Assembly: GCF_003369915.1 (NCBI RefSeq) | Contig: NC_046677.1 | Location: 11,842,001 to 11,906,000, forward strand | Length of the DNA stretch: 64,000 nucleotides | Source: Drosophila miranda | Lineage: Eukaryota > Arthropoda > Insecta > Diptera > Drosophilidae | Reading direction: 5' to 3' | Shown: piece after piece, positions 23,601 to 32,246 of the stretch | Numbering within the stretch: position 1 is the stretch's first letter | Layout of the letters: every line of letters starts with the position of its first letter | The notes under the pieces: model-generated | Seen by the model: only the letters and a program-made list of their open reading frames with translations | What the model was told of the DNA's origin: nothing | Databases searched by the model: none | Translations under genes and position numbers: made by a program

Positions 23601-25528
23601 TATTAGCCGAACTAGTGTCCACCATAGTTAAGGGATTATCAGCTCCATGCCAAATACATTGCTGGTCGGATTCGTCCATAGCCCTTGCCTGGATTCGAGA
23701 ATCACCATTGAATTTTAATATATTTGTTTCTAATCGAGTTCAGCGGATTCAGGAGCTCACCGCTGGAATGACTTGGCATCACGTGCCCACAAAGTTGAAT
23801 CCTGCCGACATCATATCACGTGGAGCCACGCCCGCTGAACTAATGGATAGCAGCCTTTGGATCTCTGGACCACCATTCTTGCGTCTTGAGAGCTCAGAGT
23901 GGCCTGCAGGCTTGCAATTGCCGACCGATGTACCAGAACGTCGTCATGCAGCATTGGTTGTTTCAAACGAAAGGGATGTATCGTACGATTGCAAATTTCA
24001 AAACTCATTCGGATCCATGCAGCGCGTCTTTGCTTACATATATCGATTCTACATTCTCAAGGACAAAGGCATAGCGCGGTCGAAGGGTCAACTTACCGTA
24101 ATCGACATCAAAAATGGTACGCATTTGCTCATAAGGGCAATACAGCAGCAACAATTTTCGGAAGAGATAAGGGCCCTCGCCAGCAAACAGGCCCTACCCC
24201 CAAAAAGCACGATGGCCTCACTGAATCCCTTTCTGGATAGCTTTGGATTGCTGCGTGTTGGAGGCCGCCTCCAAAATGCCGAATTGGACTACGACGCGAA
24301 GCACCCGATCCTGCTTCCTAAGGGACATCCTGTCACTGTCTCTATTATTATCTTCTTTCACGAAAGGTTTCTCCACGCAGGAGCTCCAGGATTGCTCGGA
24401 CTGCTTCGGCAAAAATTCTGGGCTATTGGTGGACGCAAATATGTTGCGGGAATCATTCGCAAATGTGTTAGATGCTTTCGTTTGAAGCCAGTGCTGAGGG
24501 AACATATCATGGGAAACTTGCCTGCGGATCGCGTAAGGACTAATCCAGCATTCCACACAACGGGCGTTGATTTTTGCGGACCCTTTTATCACAAGTCGGA
24601 AGTCAAAAGCAGGCCTCCTATCAAATGTTACATCGCTGTCTTCGTATGCTTTAGCACCAAAGCAACTCATTTGGAAGTCGTTCGGGATCTATCTACAGAA
24701 TCCTTTCTGGCAGCATTAAGGCGTTTTATAAGTCTACGTCCCAAACCTCGAATCATCTGGTCAGACAACGCTACAAATTTTGTAGGAGCAAAAAATGAGC
24801 TTTTGGAGCTTCGGCAAATGTTCCTCAGCGATCCTCATACGTCGGCTTTGTCACATCTCTGCGTTTCTAGTGGAATCGACTGGAAATTCATCCCCCCTCG
24901 CTCACCTCATTTTGGGGGTTTGTGGGAGGCGGCTGTTAAAGCAGCTAAATATCATTTTCATCGCATCGTCGGGACCTACATTTTTACTCTTGATGAAATT
25001 CAGACCTTGGCTTGTGAAATCTCTGCTTTGTTAAATTCCCGTCTGCTTTATGCAATTACAGAAAGTCCCGATGATCTAGATGTGCTCACGCCAAACCACT
25101 TTCTCAATGGAGCCGCGAAAGCTGCATTCGACGAGCCAGATGTGGCGCATCTCCGGGTCAACCTACTTAGTCGATGGCAGCGGCTGTGTCAAATGAAGCA
25201 GGCGTTTTGGAGAAAATGGAGCACGGCGTATCTTTCGATTCTTCAGGAGCGGAGCAAGTGGCGGTCATCGTCTCCAAACATCAAGCTAGGAGCGCTCGTC
25301 ATGATCAAGGAGGAAACGCTGCCACCATTAAGGTGGCCGCTTGGCCGCATTGAGAGCGTCATCCCAGGAAAAGATGGAACCATCAGAGTAGCCGTCATCC
25401 GCACTCAAAAAGGCCTTTTCAAGAGGGCCGTTGGAAAAATAGCGGCTCTGCCCCTTCAGGATGGATCTGTTGAAAGCCTTTGCCTTCCAACGGGGGGTGA
25501 ATGTTCGAAGCAGAACCCAGCCGATTAG
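20555..25528 (+). CDS. BEL/Pao gag-pol polyprotein (N-terminally incomplete)
   Basis: A 1657-codon open frame. In order it shows: a DUF1759-type gag region (from about residue 38, PELQLPRFGG, to 190); two CX2CX4HX4C zinc knuckles starting at C243 and C277; an aspartic protease with DSA near residue 376; reverse transcriptase with VFDGSA (~669) and GDICKMYR (~711); RNase H with FCDAS (D967); and an integrase with an HHCC finger and DDE triad D1339, D1404, E1458 (GVDFCGPF, SDNATNF, GLWEAA). The RT catalytic box reads YVGD at 788-791, where the family has YVDD, so one metal-binding Asp is lost and the enzyme should be inactive. The first ATG is probably not the native start, because gag begins upstream in another frame. 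The frame ends in the 3' LTR. Confidence 0.9.
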   Translation: MMPGLMAARTVNVANSTARHTLEGNSSLFAYNSIGRSRMPELQLPRFGGNYMDWSEFHSMFSTMVHKDHRIPIIEKFQYLRGCLDGAALDTIRSLELSKENYDKALNLLMLRFDNKLLNFQAHVKAIFGLQGVEKGSAIGLRALSDKINSHLRALQTLATPQEISDGLLIFIIGTKLDHKTKEKWEENLPTSGLPRWSSMASFLEARCRMLENLGSAMVTIPSQQVGKSTLITSINDHNSSTCKYCKSSDHYISRCQAFIDLPVFSRYKEVKKRHLCLNCHNKGHSLQRCKSGACRNCQAKHHTLLHMQSGADAELPSPSTESTQHDPASALVASKYISPPPSSQKSLPSQNVLLATAIVYVRGRFGSLIPCRAILDSASQFNFITSRLANQLQLDPHPSHVQIAGIGESILPSSKAVDIVLQSQDESYRGFLSAIITASITGMQPNFGLDAKDWPMPNNLKLADPNFAKPQRVDLLIGAGLFFELMCVGQIRLSDQLPTLQKTKLGWIVSGSIKNSEKARAALAAVEDPPVISACETNLCDIVRRFWEVDGDYSPSSISEEDVHCEQHFVTNCIRLESGAYSVRLPTKFSLEELGESYQQALRGFLNLERKLAKNAQLKAKYMEFLQEYRDLGHMSPASRQSDLPQYFLPHHCVHKQDSTTTKLRVVFDGSAKTASGVSLNDALMAGPTIQPKILITLLRFRFFKVALCGDICKMYRCVRVSHLDTLVQCILWCNDPKEEIQVFKLETVTYGTKPAAFLAIRAMHQLANDEELRFPLGADVVRRDFYVGDLISGGDSIDSVIKIRQQVKELLSKGCFPIRKWCSNEPAALEGVSEADREKFLTFHDGTEVTKALGLVWDPTTDNLLFSFAHVGTAAGPISKRSVLSTLARFYDPLGLISPIITKAKIFMQSLWNESLKLNWDESLPQDLHTTWIELTSQLSMVKNFKFPRYVLRQQARLEMHAFCDASQAAYGACVYMRSEALGILQSHLLCSKSRVAPLKSMTIPKLELSAALVLAELVSTIVKGLSAPCQIHCWSDSSIALAWIRESPLNFNIFVSNRVQRIQELTAGMTWHHVPTKLNPADIISRGATPAELMDSSLWISGPPFLRLESSEWPAGLQLPTDVPERRHAALVVSNERDVSYDCKFQNSFGSMQRVFAYIYRFYILKDKGIARSKGQLTVIDIKNGTHLLIRAIQQQQFSEEIRALASKQALPPKSTMASLNPFLDSFGLLRVGGRLQNAELDYDAKHPILLPKGHPVTVSIIIFFHERFLHAGAPGLLGLLRQKFWAIGGRKYVAGIIRKCVRCFRLKPVLREHIMGNLPADRVRTNPAFHTTGVDFCGPFYHKSEVKSRPPIKCYIAVFVCFSTKATHLEVVRDLSTESFLAALRRFISLRPKPRIIWSDNATNFVGAKNELLELRQMFLSDPHTSALSHLCVSSGIDWKFIPPRSPHFGGLWEAAVKAAKYHFHRIVGTYIFTLDEIQTLACEISALLNSRLLYAITESPDDLDVLTPNHFLNGAAKAAFDEPDVAHLRVNLLSRWQRLCQMKQAFWRKWSTAYLSILQERSKWRSSSPNIKLGALVMIKEETLPPLRWPLGRIESVIPGKDGTIRVAVIRTQKGLFKRAVGKIAALPLQDGSVESLCLPTGGECSKQNPAD
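25491..25500 (+). promoter_or_regulatory. Polypurine tract
   Basis: CGGGGGGTGA lies directly before the 3' LTR, where plus-strand priming occurs in LTR elements. Confidence 0.6.
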
Positions 25529-25873
25529 CTGCTTGCCAAATAGCACCTAATTCTTGGCCCTCAGCCGCTTATTTTGTTTGTTACTTATGTCTATGTCACT
25601 CATTTGTTTGTTAAAGCTTTGCGCTTGCTTGCCCTGCTAAACGCTCTCTGCCAGCTCGCTCTTCGCCATCTCCGCTTTGCGTCTGCCTACCGACGTCGGC
25701 CGAGCGAAGCTGCGCTTAGCGATCGGAGCGGCAATGTAAAGGGCAGGCAAGCCACACTTGCAATTTGGATGTCACGCATTAAAGAACATATCGTAATTTT
25801 ATTTCTGCGCCGAGTTTTATTTAATTCGAAATAATTAGTCGGCCGATTGGGGATAAAAAACATTATCTCCACA
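25502..25873 (+). repeat. 3' LTR of BEL/Pao element
   Basis: Begins TGTTCGAAGC and ends TCTCCACA, the same length as the 5' LTR. It is followed directly by GATAGTTCTAGG, which also occurs without the LTR at about 33,540. Confidence 0.93.
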
Positions 25874-25923
25874 GATAGTTCTAGGTTAGTTCTAAGGAAA
25901 CGCCTGGTGGTGTTGATAGTTGT

Positions 25924-26035
25924 ATGGAGTATAGACTCATTTTGAGTATCGGGTATACACAAATCGAGTGGAACGTTGTGAGTTGCTGCCGCGACCCCAA
26001 CTCTACAGTTATACCCGATTCATGGTCAATTTGGC
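25924..26035 (-). mobile_element. DINE-1 terminal fragment upstream of barr copy A
   Basis: On the minus strand this piece shows the right-end DINE-1 words (GGGTATAACTGTAGAGTTG, CAGCAACTCACAACGTTCC) and the left-end word ATACCCGATACTCAAAATGA. The same fragment is at 33,590-33,700 upstream of copy B, so it was present before A and B were duplicated. Confidence 0.6.
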
Positions 26036-26239
26036 TCTCCTACGGCAGACGGCGGGCGCTAGATGACGTCCATCATAACCATTACTACTGGTCGCTAGAT
26101 GCTTCATGTTTTCCTTGGAAACTTTTCATATTTTCCCATTTCCCTATCAACAACCTCGCAAATCTGTTTATCATTCTTCTTCTTCATATTTTAGCTTTTT
26201 TGCCACCATGTACGGCGGCAGAGATGTAAAAAATACAAG

Positions 26240-26247
26240 TATCGATA
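26240..26247 (+). promoter_or_regulatory. DRE box of barr copy A
   Basis: A perfect TATCGATA lies 358 bp before the copy A start codon. It is followed within 60 bp by GTGTGACAATA, whose complement TTGTCACAC resembles the core of Drosophila core-promoter motif 1. DRE/DREF promoters are typical of replication and mitosis genes, which fits barr. Confidence 0.75.
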
Positions 26248-26604
26248 CCTTGCACTGTTATCGAAACTATCGTTGGCCCTTTGACAAATTGTGTGACAAT
26301 ACAAATAAGTTTTGATATTCACTTTATTAAAATCATTGAGCTGGAACACTCAAATTGGAAAAAAAAATTAATATTCATTATTCTAGTGTGCAAGCCGATA
26401 TTGTGGCATCTTAAAACTATAATTTTCGTTTATTTATATTGCGGTTGCAGCCCTGCGCGTGTAAGTGTGGTTATCTTCATCCCTAGAATTCGGCGTCCTC
26501 TGAAGGAAACTGTAAATTACCAATACGAAAAAAGTAAAAATCAGGTGAAAAACTATACTCTCTTATTTGGCATCCCCCGTAACTACTCACACCCAAGCAT
26601 TGCA

Positions 26605-28861
26605 ATGACGTCGCCACACTCGGAGACTCCTCTGCGTCGATCTGCGGAGGGCAGCTACCGCAAAAACGACGAGGCCGAGCGGCAAGAGGCACACCGGCGC
26701 ACACCGCTGGTGCAGCAGGACACTCGCAAGAGTTCAGCTCTCGAGTCCATCGAGGAGAACGAGACGATACGCTCCTGCGTGGATCTGTACAACTGCGATA
26801 AGCTGAGCATAGACACTGCCTGGGATACGTCGATAATTGATTCGCTGGCCAATCTAATGGATCGCCATCACAAACAGCTGAACAATTTCAAGGTGCGTTT
26901 TATCCCTTCGACCAATATGGAGAGCTCCTAACCCATTTTTCTACCTTCACAGATGGCTGGCTATTCGCTGGAGGCCTCGGCCAGGGTCTACGGCCTGCGT
27001 GTAGACTCAATCTACAAAGATGCATTGCGTATATCGGCGGGTTTGAATGCTCGCCCCTTGAAGGGCTTACCTGAGGGACCTCCAGGTGATGGCGAAGATG
27101 CCGATGCGGCTCCCAACCAACAGCAGCAGGCGGCACCTAAGCCCAAGCGCCAGAAAAGGAATTTATCAACGGTGACAAAGAACAAGGAAACATTGAATGC
27201 GCGTTTGGACATGGTGCCCATGCAGGAAGCGATATTTGGGAAGCTCAATTCGACGGTGGGTTCCATCAATGCCTCCAATCGCCTGATGCACAACATTCTG
27301 CCCAGCGTGGACTTTGAGATGCGGCTACGCCCAACCAACAAAATCTGTGATGACACCGAGGAGACGGATGAGCTCATGGACAGCGAAACGCTGAGTGCCA
27401 GAGCCCAGGAGTGGACCAATGAAGAGTTGTGCAATGCGGAATGGCTGCCTAAGCTGTACAACCATATGGACAAACTAAATCTGCGGCCACTCCACACGGG
27501 CTACGTGATAACCAGTGCTCCCAATCCCAAGCCCCAGTCGGGTTCTATTTCAGAGGCGGCCCCCACATATGATGACGCTGCTGAGGGGCTGGATAATGCG
27601 GACGACTTCGGTGTGAATCCCACAGATATATCCGTGGCCTTTGAAATGAATGCCGAGTGTGAGCCCATGCCGGATATGGAAGCAAGTCCACCCATTATCC
27701 TAGATGTACAATCGAATGATTTGCAGGATCTCACCGCCCAGGAGCAGACGCGTTTGCGGAAAACGGCCGGGGTCATTGACGATCTGAGGCCAGTGGATGG
27801 TGTGACTAGCCTGGACTACTCTTACAGGCCCATGGATAGGATCTCACAGTTTTGGGCGGGTCCAGCGCATTGGAAATTCAGGCGCACTCGCCCGCTCACC
27901 ACTCTGGCCCAGACGAATGGCCCTATGGCTGCTAAACCAAAGAAAACGGCGGCAGCCACCTCCAAGCGACGCATGAAGGATCTGCGCTATGGAAAGTTCA
28001 ACAAGGAGCTATTCCAGCCCCTCAATGCTAACAAAAACAAGCAGCGACAGGTCAATCAAAAGAAATGGGATGCCCGAAAGCTGGTGCGGCCCACAAAATT
28101 CAACTTTGAAGCGGATTACTTTTTAAAATACGACTCGGCGCCGGGTATAAAAGTTAGCCAGAGGTTTGGAGAAGCCGATCTGGTTGAGGGACTGGGCAAT
28201 GATACGGATATGGATGGGGGCTCCCACCACGACGATTCCGACACACAGCTTTTTGACAACGAACATTTCACCACAGATGATCCTGTCATGAACCGAATGT
28301 CGGCAGAGGGCATTGAAGAACCCACGGACATGATGAATGAAGATTCATGTGAGGATATGCTCAATCAAAGCCAAAACATCCCAAAGGATGAGGATACAAT
28401 CTTGGAGATATCCACCGTATTTAAGGATGCACCAAGGCAGGTGGGTCTTTGAGGGACATACTATTCCCAAGGGTGTCTAAAATATCATTTATTTGGTTCT
28501 TTTTCAGATCACAAAAGTAATTGTGCCATTTGAGAAGCGTTCCAAGGTGATCGACATGAAGAATCTCAAGAAATGCTGCAATTCTTTGATCCAGAAACAG
28601 CTCCTGAGTCCTGTCGATGAGGCATCGATACCCTCCCACCCAGTGCCAAAGGAAGAAAGCTACGCGAAGGGTACCGCCAGCTTCCAGGAGGTTTACCGAT
28701 CGTTGCCTGATGTCTTGAGTGACAAAATGAAAGATTCTCTGTCCCCATCGGTGGCCCTCTATGCGGTTCTCCATTTGGCCAACGACATGAAACTGCGACT
28801 GATTCCACAAGAGAATCTAGAGGATTTTCAAATCCGGCAAGTTCTGGATGACGAAGTTTAG
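26605..28861 (+). CDS. barr: Condensin I kleisin subunit CAP-H/Barren, full-length copy A
   Basis: Three exons: 26605-26892, 26953-28440 and 28508-28861, with introns of 60 and 67 bp that are both phase 0 with GT..AG ends. The product is 709 residues, close to known Barren proteins (about 735). CAP-H is the kleisin that closes the SMC2-SMC4 ring and recruits CAP-D2 and CAP-G for mitotic and meiotic chromosome compaction. Visible landmarks are the N-terminal NDEAERQEAHRR, the SMC2-facing helix region in exons 1-2, an acidic middle (YDDAAEGLDNADDFG), the conserved RISQFWAGPAHWKFRR, a basic segment (KKTAAATSKRRMKDLRYGK), an acidic stretch, and the C-terminal winged helix in exon 3 that contacts SMC4. 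Relative to the truncated copy at 16.1-18.2 kb it lacks 6 residues (after EEQT/QEQT) and 4 (DAVT) in frame. The start is chosen because the ATG opens the conserved N-terminus. It is the best candidate for a functional barr in this window. The parental gene may lie elsewhere. Confidence 0.9.
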
Positions 28862-29050
28862 AAGTAATCAGTCTCCACACAATTTAAAAAAAATTTTCAT
28901 GCACCAAAACATACAAAACACTAAACGAAACGAAGCAGGACTCATTGCCAATGTATTTTTGGATGATTTTTTAATTCCATTTCTCAAACGGTACCCCGTT
29001 CTAAGTCATAAGATTTACAACAATAGAAATGTGTGTGCTACCATATTAGC

Positions 29051-29056
29051 AATAAA
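29051..29056 (+). terminator. Likely poly(A) signal of copy A
   Basis: AATAAA lies 190 bp after the stop codon. The antisense barr piece starts 26 bp further on, so normal cleavage would fall almost exactly at the junction. Confidence 0.5.
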
Positions 29057-29081
29057 TTAATATTTTTGAGAGCACATGTAG

Positions 29082-29668
29082 GCAGCCATTCCGCATTGCA
29101 CAACTCTTCATTGGTCCATTCCTTGGTGCCAGCACTCAGCGTTTCGCTGTCCATGAGCTCATCCGTCTCCTCGGTGTCATCACAGATTTTGTTGGTCGGT
29201 CGTAGCCGCATCTCAAAGTCCACGCTGGGCAGAATGTTGTGCATCAGTAGATTGGAGGCATCGAGAGAGCCCACCGTCGAATTGAGCTTCCCAAATATCG
29301 CTTCCTGCATGGGCACCATGTCCAAACGCGCATTCAATGTTTCCTTGTTCTTTGTCACCATTGATAAATTCCTTTTCTGGCACTTGGGCTTAGGTGCCGC
29401 CTGCTGCTGTTGACAGGGAGCCGCATCGCCACCTTCGCCATCACCTGGAAGTCCCTCAGGTAAGCCCATCAAGGTACGAGCATTCAATCCCGCCGATATA
29501 CGCAATGCATCTTTGTAGATTGAGTCTACACGCAGGCCGTAGACCTTGGCCGAGGCCAACCTGTGAAGGTAGAAAAGTGGGTTAGGAGCTCTCCATATTG
29601 GTCGGAGGGATCAAGAGTAAAACGCACCTTGAAATTGTTTAGCTGTTTGTGATGGCGATCCATTAGAT
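29082..29668 (-). pseudogene. barr: Antisense 5' half of barr exon 2 plus intron 1 and exon 1 stub
   Basis: Minus-strand homology covers the first ~160 codons of exon 2 (29559-29082), broken at the PKLYNH region, then intron 1 and the last ~40 bp of exon 1 (29628-29668). A 17-bp deletion after the acceptor removes part of the GTTACTGGCTACTCG start and shifts the frame. Its sequence variants (ARTLMGLPEGLPGDGEGG) match the copy at 16.1-18.2 kb rather than copy A. It faces copy A tail-on, giving a sense/antisense pair on one potential transcript. Confidence 0.85.
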
Positions 29669-29705
29669 CATTAGATCAAATATCATTAATTTTCTTATTT
29701 TTCAG

Positions 29706-30057
29706 GTCACTGATGTGATTGTACTGTTTGCGAAGCGTGGCAAGGTGATCGACATGAAGAATCTCAAGAAACGCTGCCATTATTTAATCCAGAAACAGCT
29801 CCTGAGTCCTTTCGATGATCGGTCGTTACCCTCCCATCCAGTGCCAAAGGAAGAAAGCTACGCCAAGGGTACCGCCAGATTCCAGGAGGTTAACCGATCG
29901 TTGCCTGATGTCTTGAGTGACAAAATAAAAGATTCTGTCCCCATCGGTGGCCCTCTATGCGGTTCTCCATTTGGCCAACGATATGAAACTGCGACTCATT
30001 CCACAAGAGAATTTGGAGGATTTTCAAATCCGGCAAATTCTGGATGACGAAGTTTAA
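29706..30057 (+). pseudogene. barr: barr exon 3 fragment, frameshifted (second copy)
   Basis: Near-identical duplicate of 18232-18583, with the same 2-bp deletion, VTDVIVLFAKRGKV opening and TAA end. It differs by a few substitutions, for example in GTARFQEVNRS. Confidence 0.85.
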
Positions 30058-30123
30058 TGACGAACTTTTTAATGTACTGACAGAATACTGATACATTGCT
30101 AGAAGTAATCAATCTCCACACAA

Positions 30124-30690
30124 TTTTTTTTGTGATGTGTGCGACTATGCGAACAAAACTGACAGTCTCTCAAATGAGAGAGTTGTTTTTATTGTGTTTA
30201 TACCTTTAAAATGGTACATTATACAATAAGTGTGGCGCCTACTGCTTATCTACGTATGTGTAGTAGCAGACATGGCTGTAAAGTGGCTGGGTAACATACG
30301 TTACGGTATTGGCTTGCATTGTCAGAGGATTGTGATGCCAACGATGTGAGGATTGGCTGCGATCTACCGAGTGGCGAACTGGTCCGGCCACCCGGGATGC
30401 GTTGTCGGAGATATTGGCATTGGCATCGGGATGTGATGCGAATGAAGCGTGAGAATTGGCTGCATGCGAGTGGCTGCTGGTCCGGCAACCCAGGATGCAT
30501 TGTCGATGGTATTGGCTTTGGCTCGTTGGCCAGTGTCGTTGTAGTGGCTGGCCTCGTCGTTGGAGATGGCTGCTGGCTTCTTAAAGATGGCGTGACGTCA
30601 CGGCCATAGTATGGCGGCAGCGTCACTGGTGGGGCCTCCAAATTTCGACCATTGAAATTTGAAATTTGGTTTGGTTTTTTTGATTTCTGA
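30124..30690. mobile_element. Unclassified insertion, second copy
   Basis: Duplicate of 18,650-19,215, including the 131-codon minus-strand frame (30,246-30,641) with only a few changes. It was copied together with its flanks, not by independent transposition. Confidence 0.4.
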
Positions 30691-30984
30691 ATTTTTCTGA
30701 TTTTTTTTATGATTTTTTAATTTTATCTCTTAAACGGTTCCCCGTTCTAAGTCATAAGATTTACAACAATAGAAATGTGTGTGCTACCATATTAACAATA
30801 AATTAATATTTTTGAGAGCACACATGTACTTTGAACTTTTTTTGGGTTTTTGAACATAGAACTTTTTTCGACCCACTGCAGCGGAGACGTTTGTGTGAAA
30901 TACTTGATAATTATTTATTTTAACCAGTAATGGAGAGTCTGGCGAAATTTTTTTTTAAATGCACTTGAAAAAATTTGGTTCTAA

Positions 30985-31105
30985 CAGCAGTATGGATACC
31001 AAATTGCTTTAGCTCTTATAGTCTCTGAGATCTAGGCGCTCATAGGGACGGAGAGACGGACGGACGGATATGGCTCTATGGACTCGGCTATTGATGCTGA
31101 TATTC
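30985..31105 (-). mobile_element. DINE-1 fragment
   Basis: On the minus strand it reads ATCAGCATCAATAGCCGAGT, then CCGTCCGTCC and the ACTATAAGAGCTAAAGCAA word, in DINE-1 order. It is truncated on both sides. Confidence 0.65.
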
Positions 31106-31230
31106 GCCAAAGATTTTCTAATTGCGCTTTAAATATTACTTTTATTATAAAATCTTTTAAATTAGCTATTAATCGGTTAAATCTCTTAAATTGTCATTTT
31201 TCTTTCCCTCTGAAAAGGACAATAGTTTGG

Positions 31231-32212
31231 TCAAAACCTCTTCCAGGTATGTCCTCTTCGCACTCCGAGCAAGGAGAAATCCTTGTATTCGGGAGCGTGG
31301 CATCTGTATAGGCTGGCAAATTTCTTGCAGCGCACTATTGCAACCTCCAGATAGTCGCTTGCTCCGCGCAGCTCCCGACGAATGCACTCCATAAGAAAGG
31401 TCATGTCACAATGGCGGCTTGTTATCACAGTGTTTCGGAGGCCTCTGGTTTCCACACGCTCGCCTGGGTGCCATCAGTGTTTTGTTGCTCGAATCGAACG
31501 TCTGGGCATAGCAGAATGATAATCAGGAGGAGCCTCTATGTTGGCAGCTCCCAAATCCACAACTGTCACACCTCCTCCTTCTACACCTGACGGGCAGATT
31601 TCTCCTTCTGCCTTATTTGCCGCAATGAAGCGAGGAGGCTCTCCGAAGGCCCGACTCTTGCCGTACATGGGGCGGTGGTGGAAAGGTGGTAGGATCGTAG
31701 AAGGTTTCCGTCTGTGGCTGTTGCTGAAATCTCTGAGGTTCTTCTGCCCTGAATACCTGAGGTTCTATCAAAATTCCTTTTGGTTCTTCCATGAAACGCA
31801 GTTGTCTATCCACCCAAACAAACCCATTGTATTTTCTAAAAGACGATTCTGTGCCACAGGTTCAAAGGGTCCCCGCGTCGAGCCATGATATGACGGTGCG
31901 TGACTCGACGACGCCAGACTCGTAGTGTCCGGAAAGTCTATCCACTCGAGTTCTTCCGGGGCCATCTGCTCAAAGATGCCATAGAGCCGCTTCTGGTTAA
32001 GGCACACACTCAATGCACTAATGTAGGCATTTCGAATGCACCCCTTGAACACCGTGTCGCAATTCATAGTTTTCAGTTTTTGGAGCCACTCCCTGGCGTG
32101 TTCGTACCTTTGCGTGTTGGAGTGGAATGCTTCCTCCGGTTGGGGGCTGCACTCCAGCATCACAACAAACGACCATCAACTTTGATTGGAGCCCAAATAA
32201 TTTAAGGATCAC
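31231..32212 (-). pseudogene. Decayed gene fragment, possibly DUF4485-domain protein
   Basis: On the minus strand, frames connect end to end with at least two frameshifts (near 31,810 and 31,670) and a stop. The first piece (32163-31768) holds RYEHAREWLQKLKTMN, then KGCIRNAYISALSVCL and GIFEQMAPEEL. That spacing resembles the DUF4485 domain seen in some centrosomal/ciliary proteins. The next pieces are Pro/Gln-rich (TETFYDPTTFPPPP), then MYGKSRAFGEPPRFI, and a C-terminal part with MTFLMECIRRELRG. It reads like a real, now broken gene captured between barr duplicates. The gene identity is unknown, and the domain call is from memory of the pattern. Confidence 0.45.
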
Positions 32213-32246
32213 GGGATCTGAACTATTTCAGATTTTTAATTTCTTT

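Larger units (their letters stand above)
19562..25873 (+). mobile_element. BEL/Pao LTR retrotransposon, nearly full-length
   Basis: Two 372-bp direct repeats with TG..CA ends flank an internal region holding a primer binding site, gag and a long pol frame ending inside the 3' LTR. The domain order (gag with DUF1759-like region, zinc knuckles, aspartic protease, RT, RNase H, integrase) is that of the BEL/Pao superfamily. The LTRs differ at only three positions (19568, 19609, 19679 against their partners), so insertion is recent. No target-site duplication is visible: GAGCT precedes and GATAG follows. The left flank matches the sequence at ~36,435, while the right flank matches ~33,540, so the element sits on a rearrangement joint. 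Confidence 0.93.

Noticed and set aside
25940..26010. Possible target-site duplication or promoter next to the 3' LTR
   Set aside because: The words match DINE-1 ends and recur upstream of copy B, so they are older than the LTR insertion.
26608..26931. Exon 1 frame extending into intron 1 with its own stop
   Set aside because: The donor GTGCGT at 26893 and acceptor at 26952 join the conserved CAP-H reading frame, so the extension is intronic.
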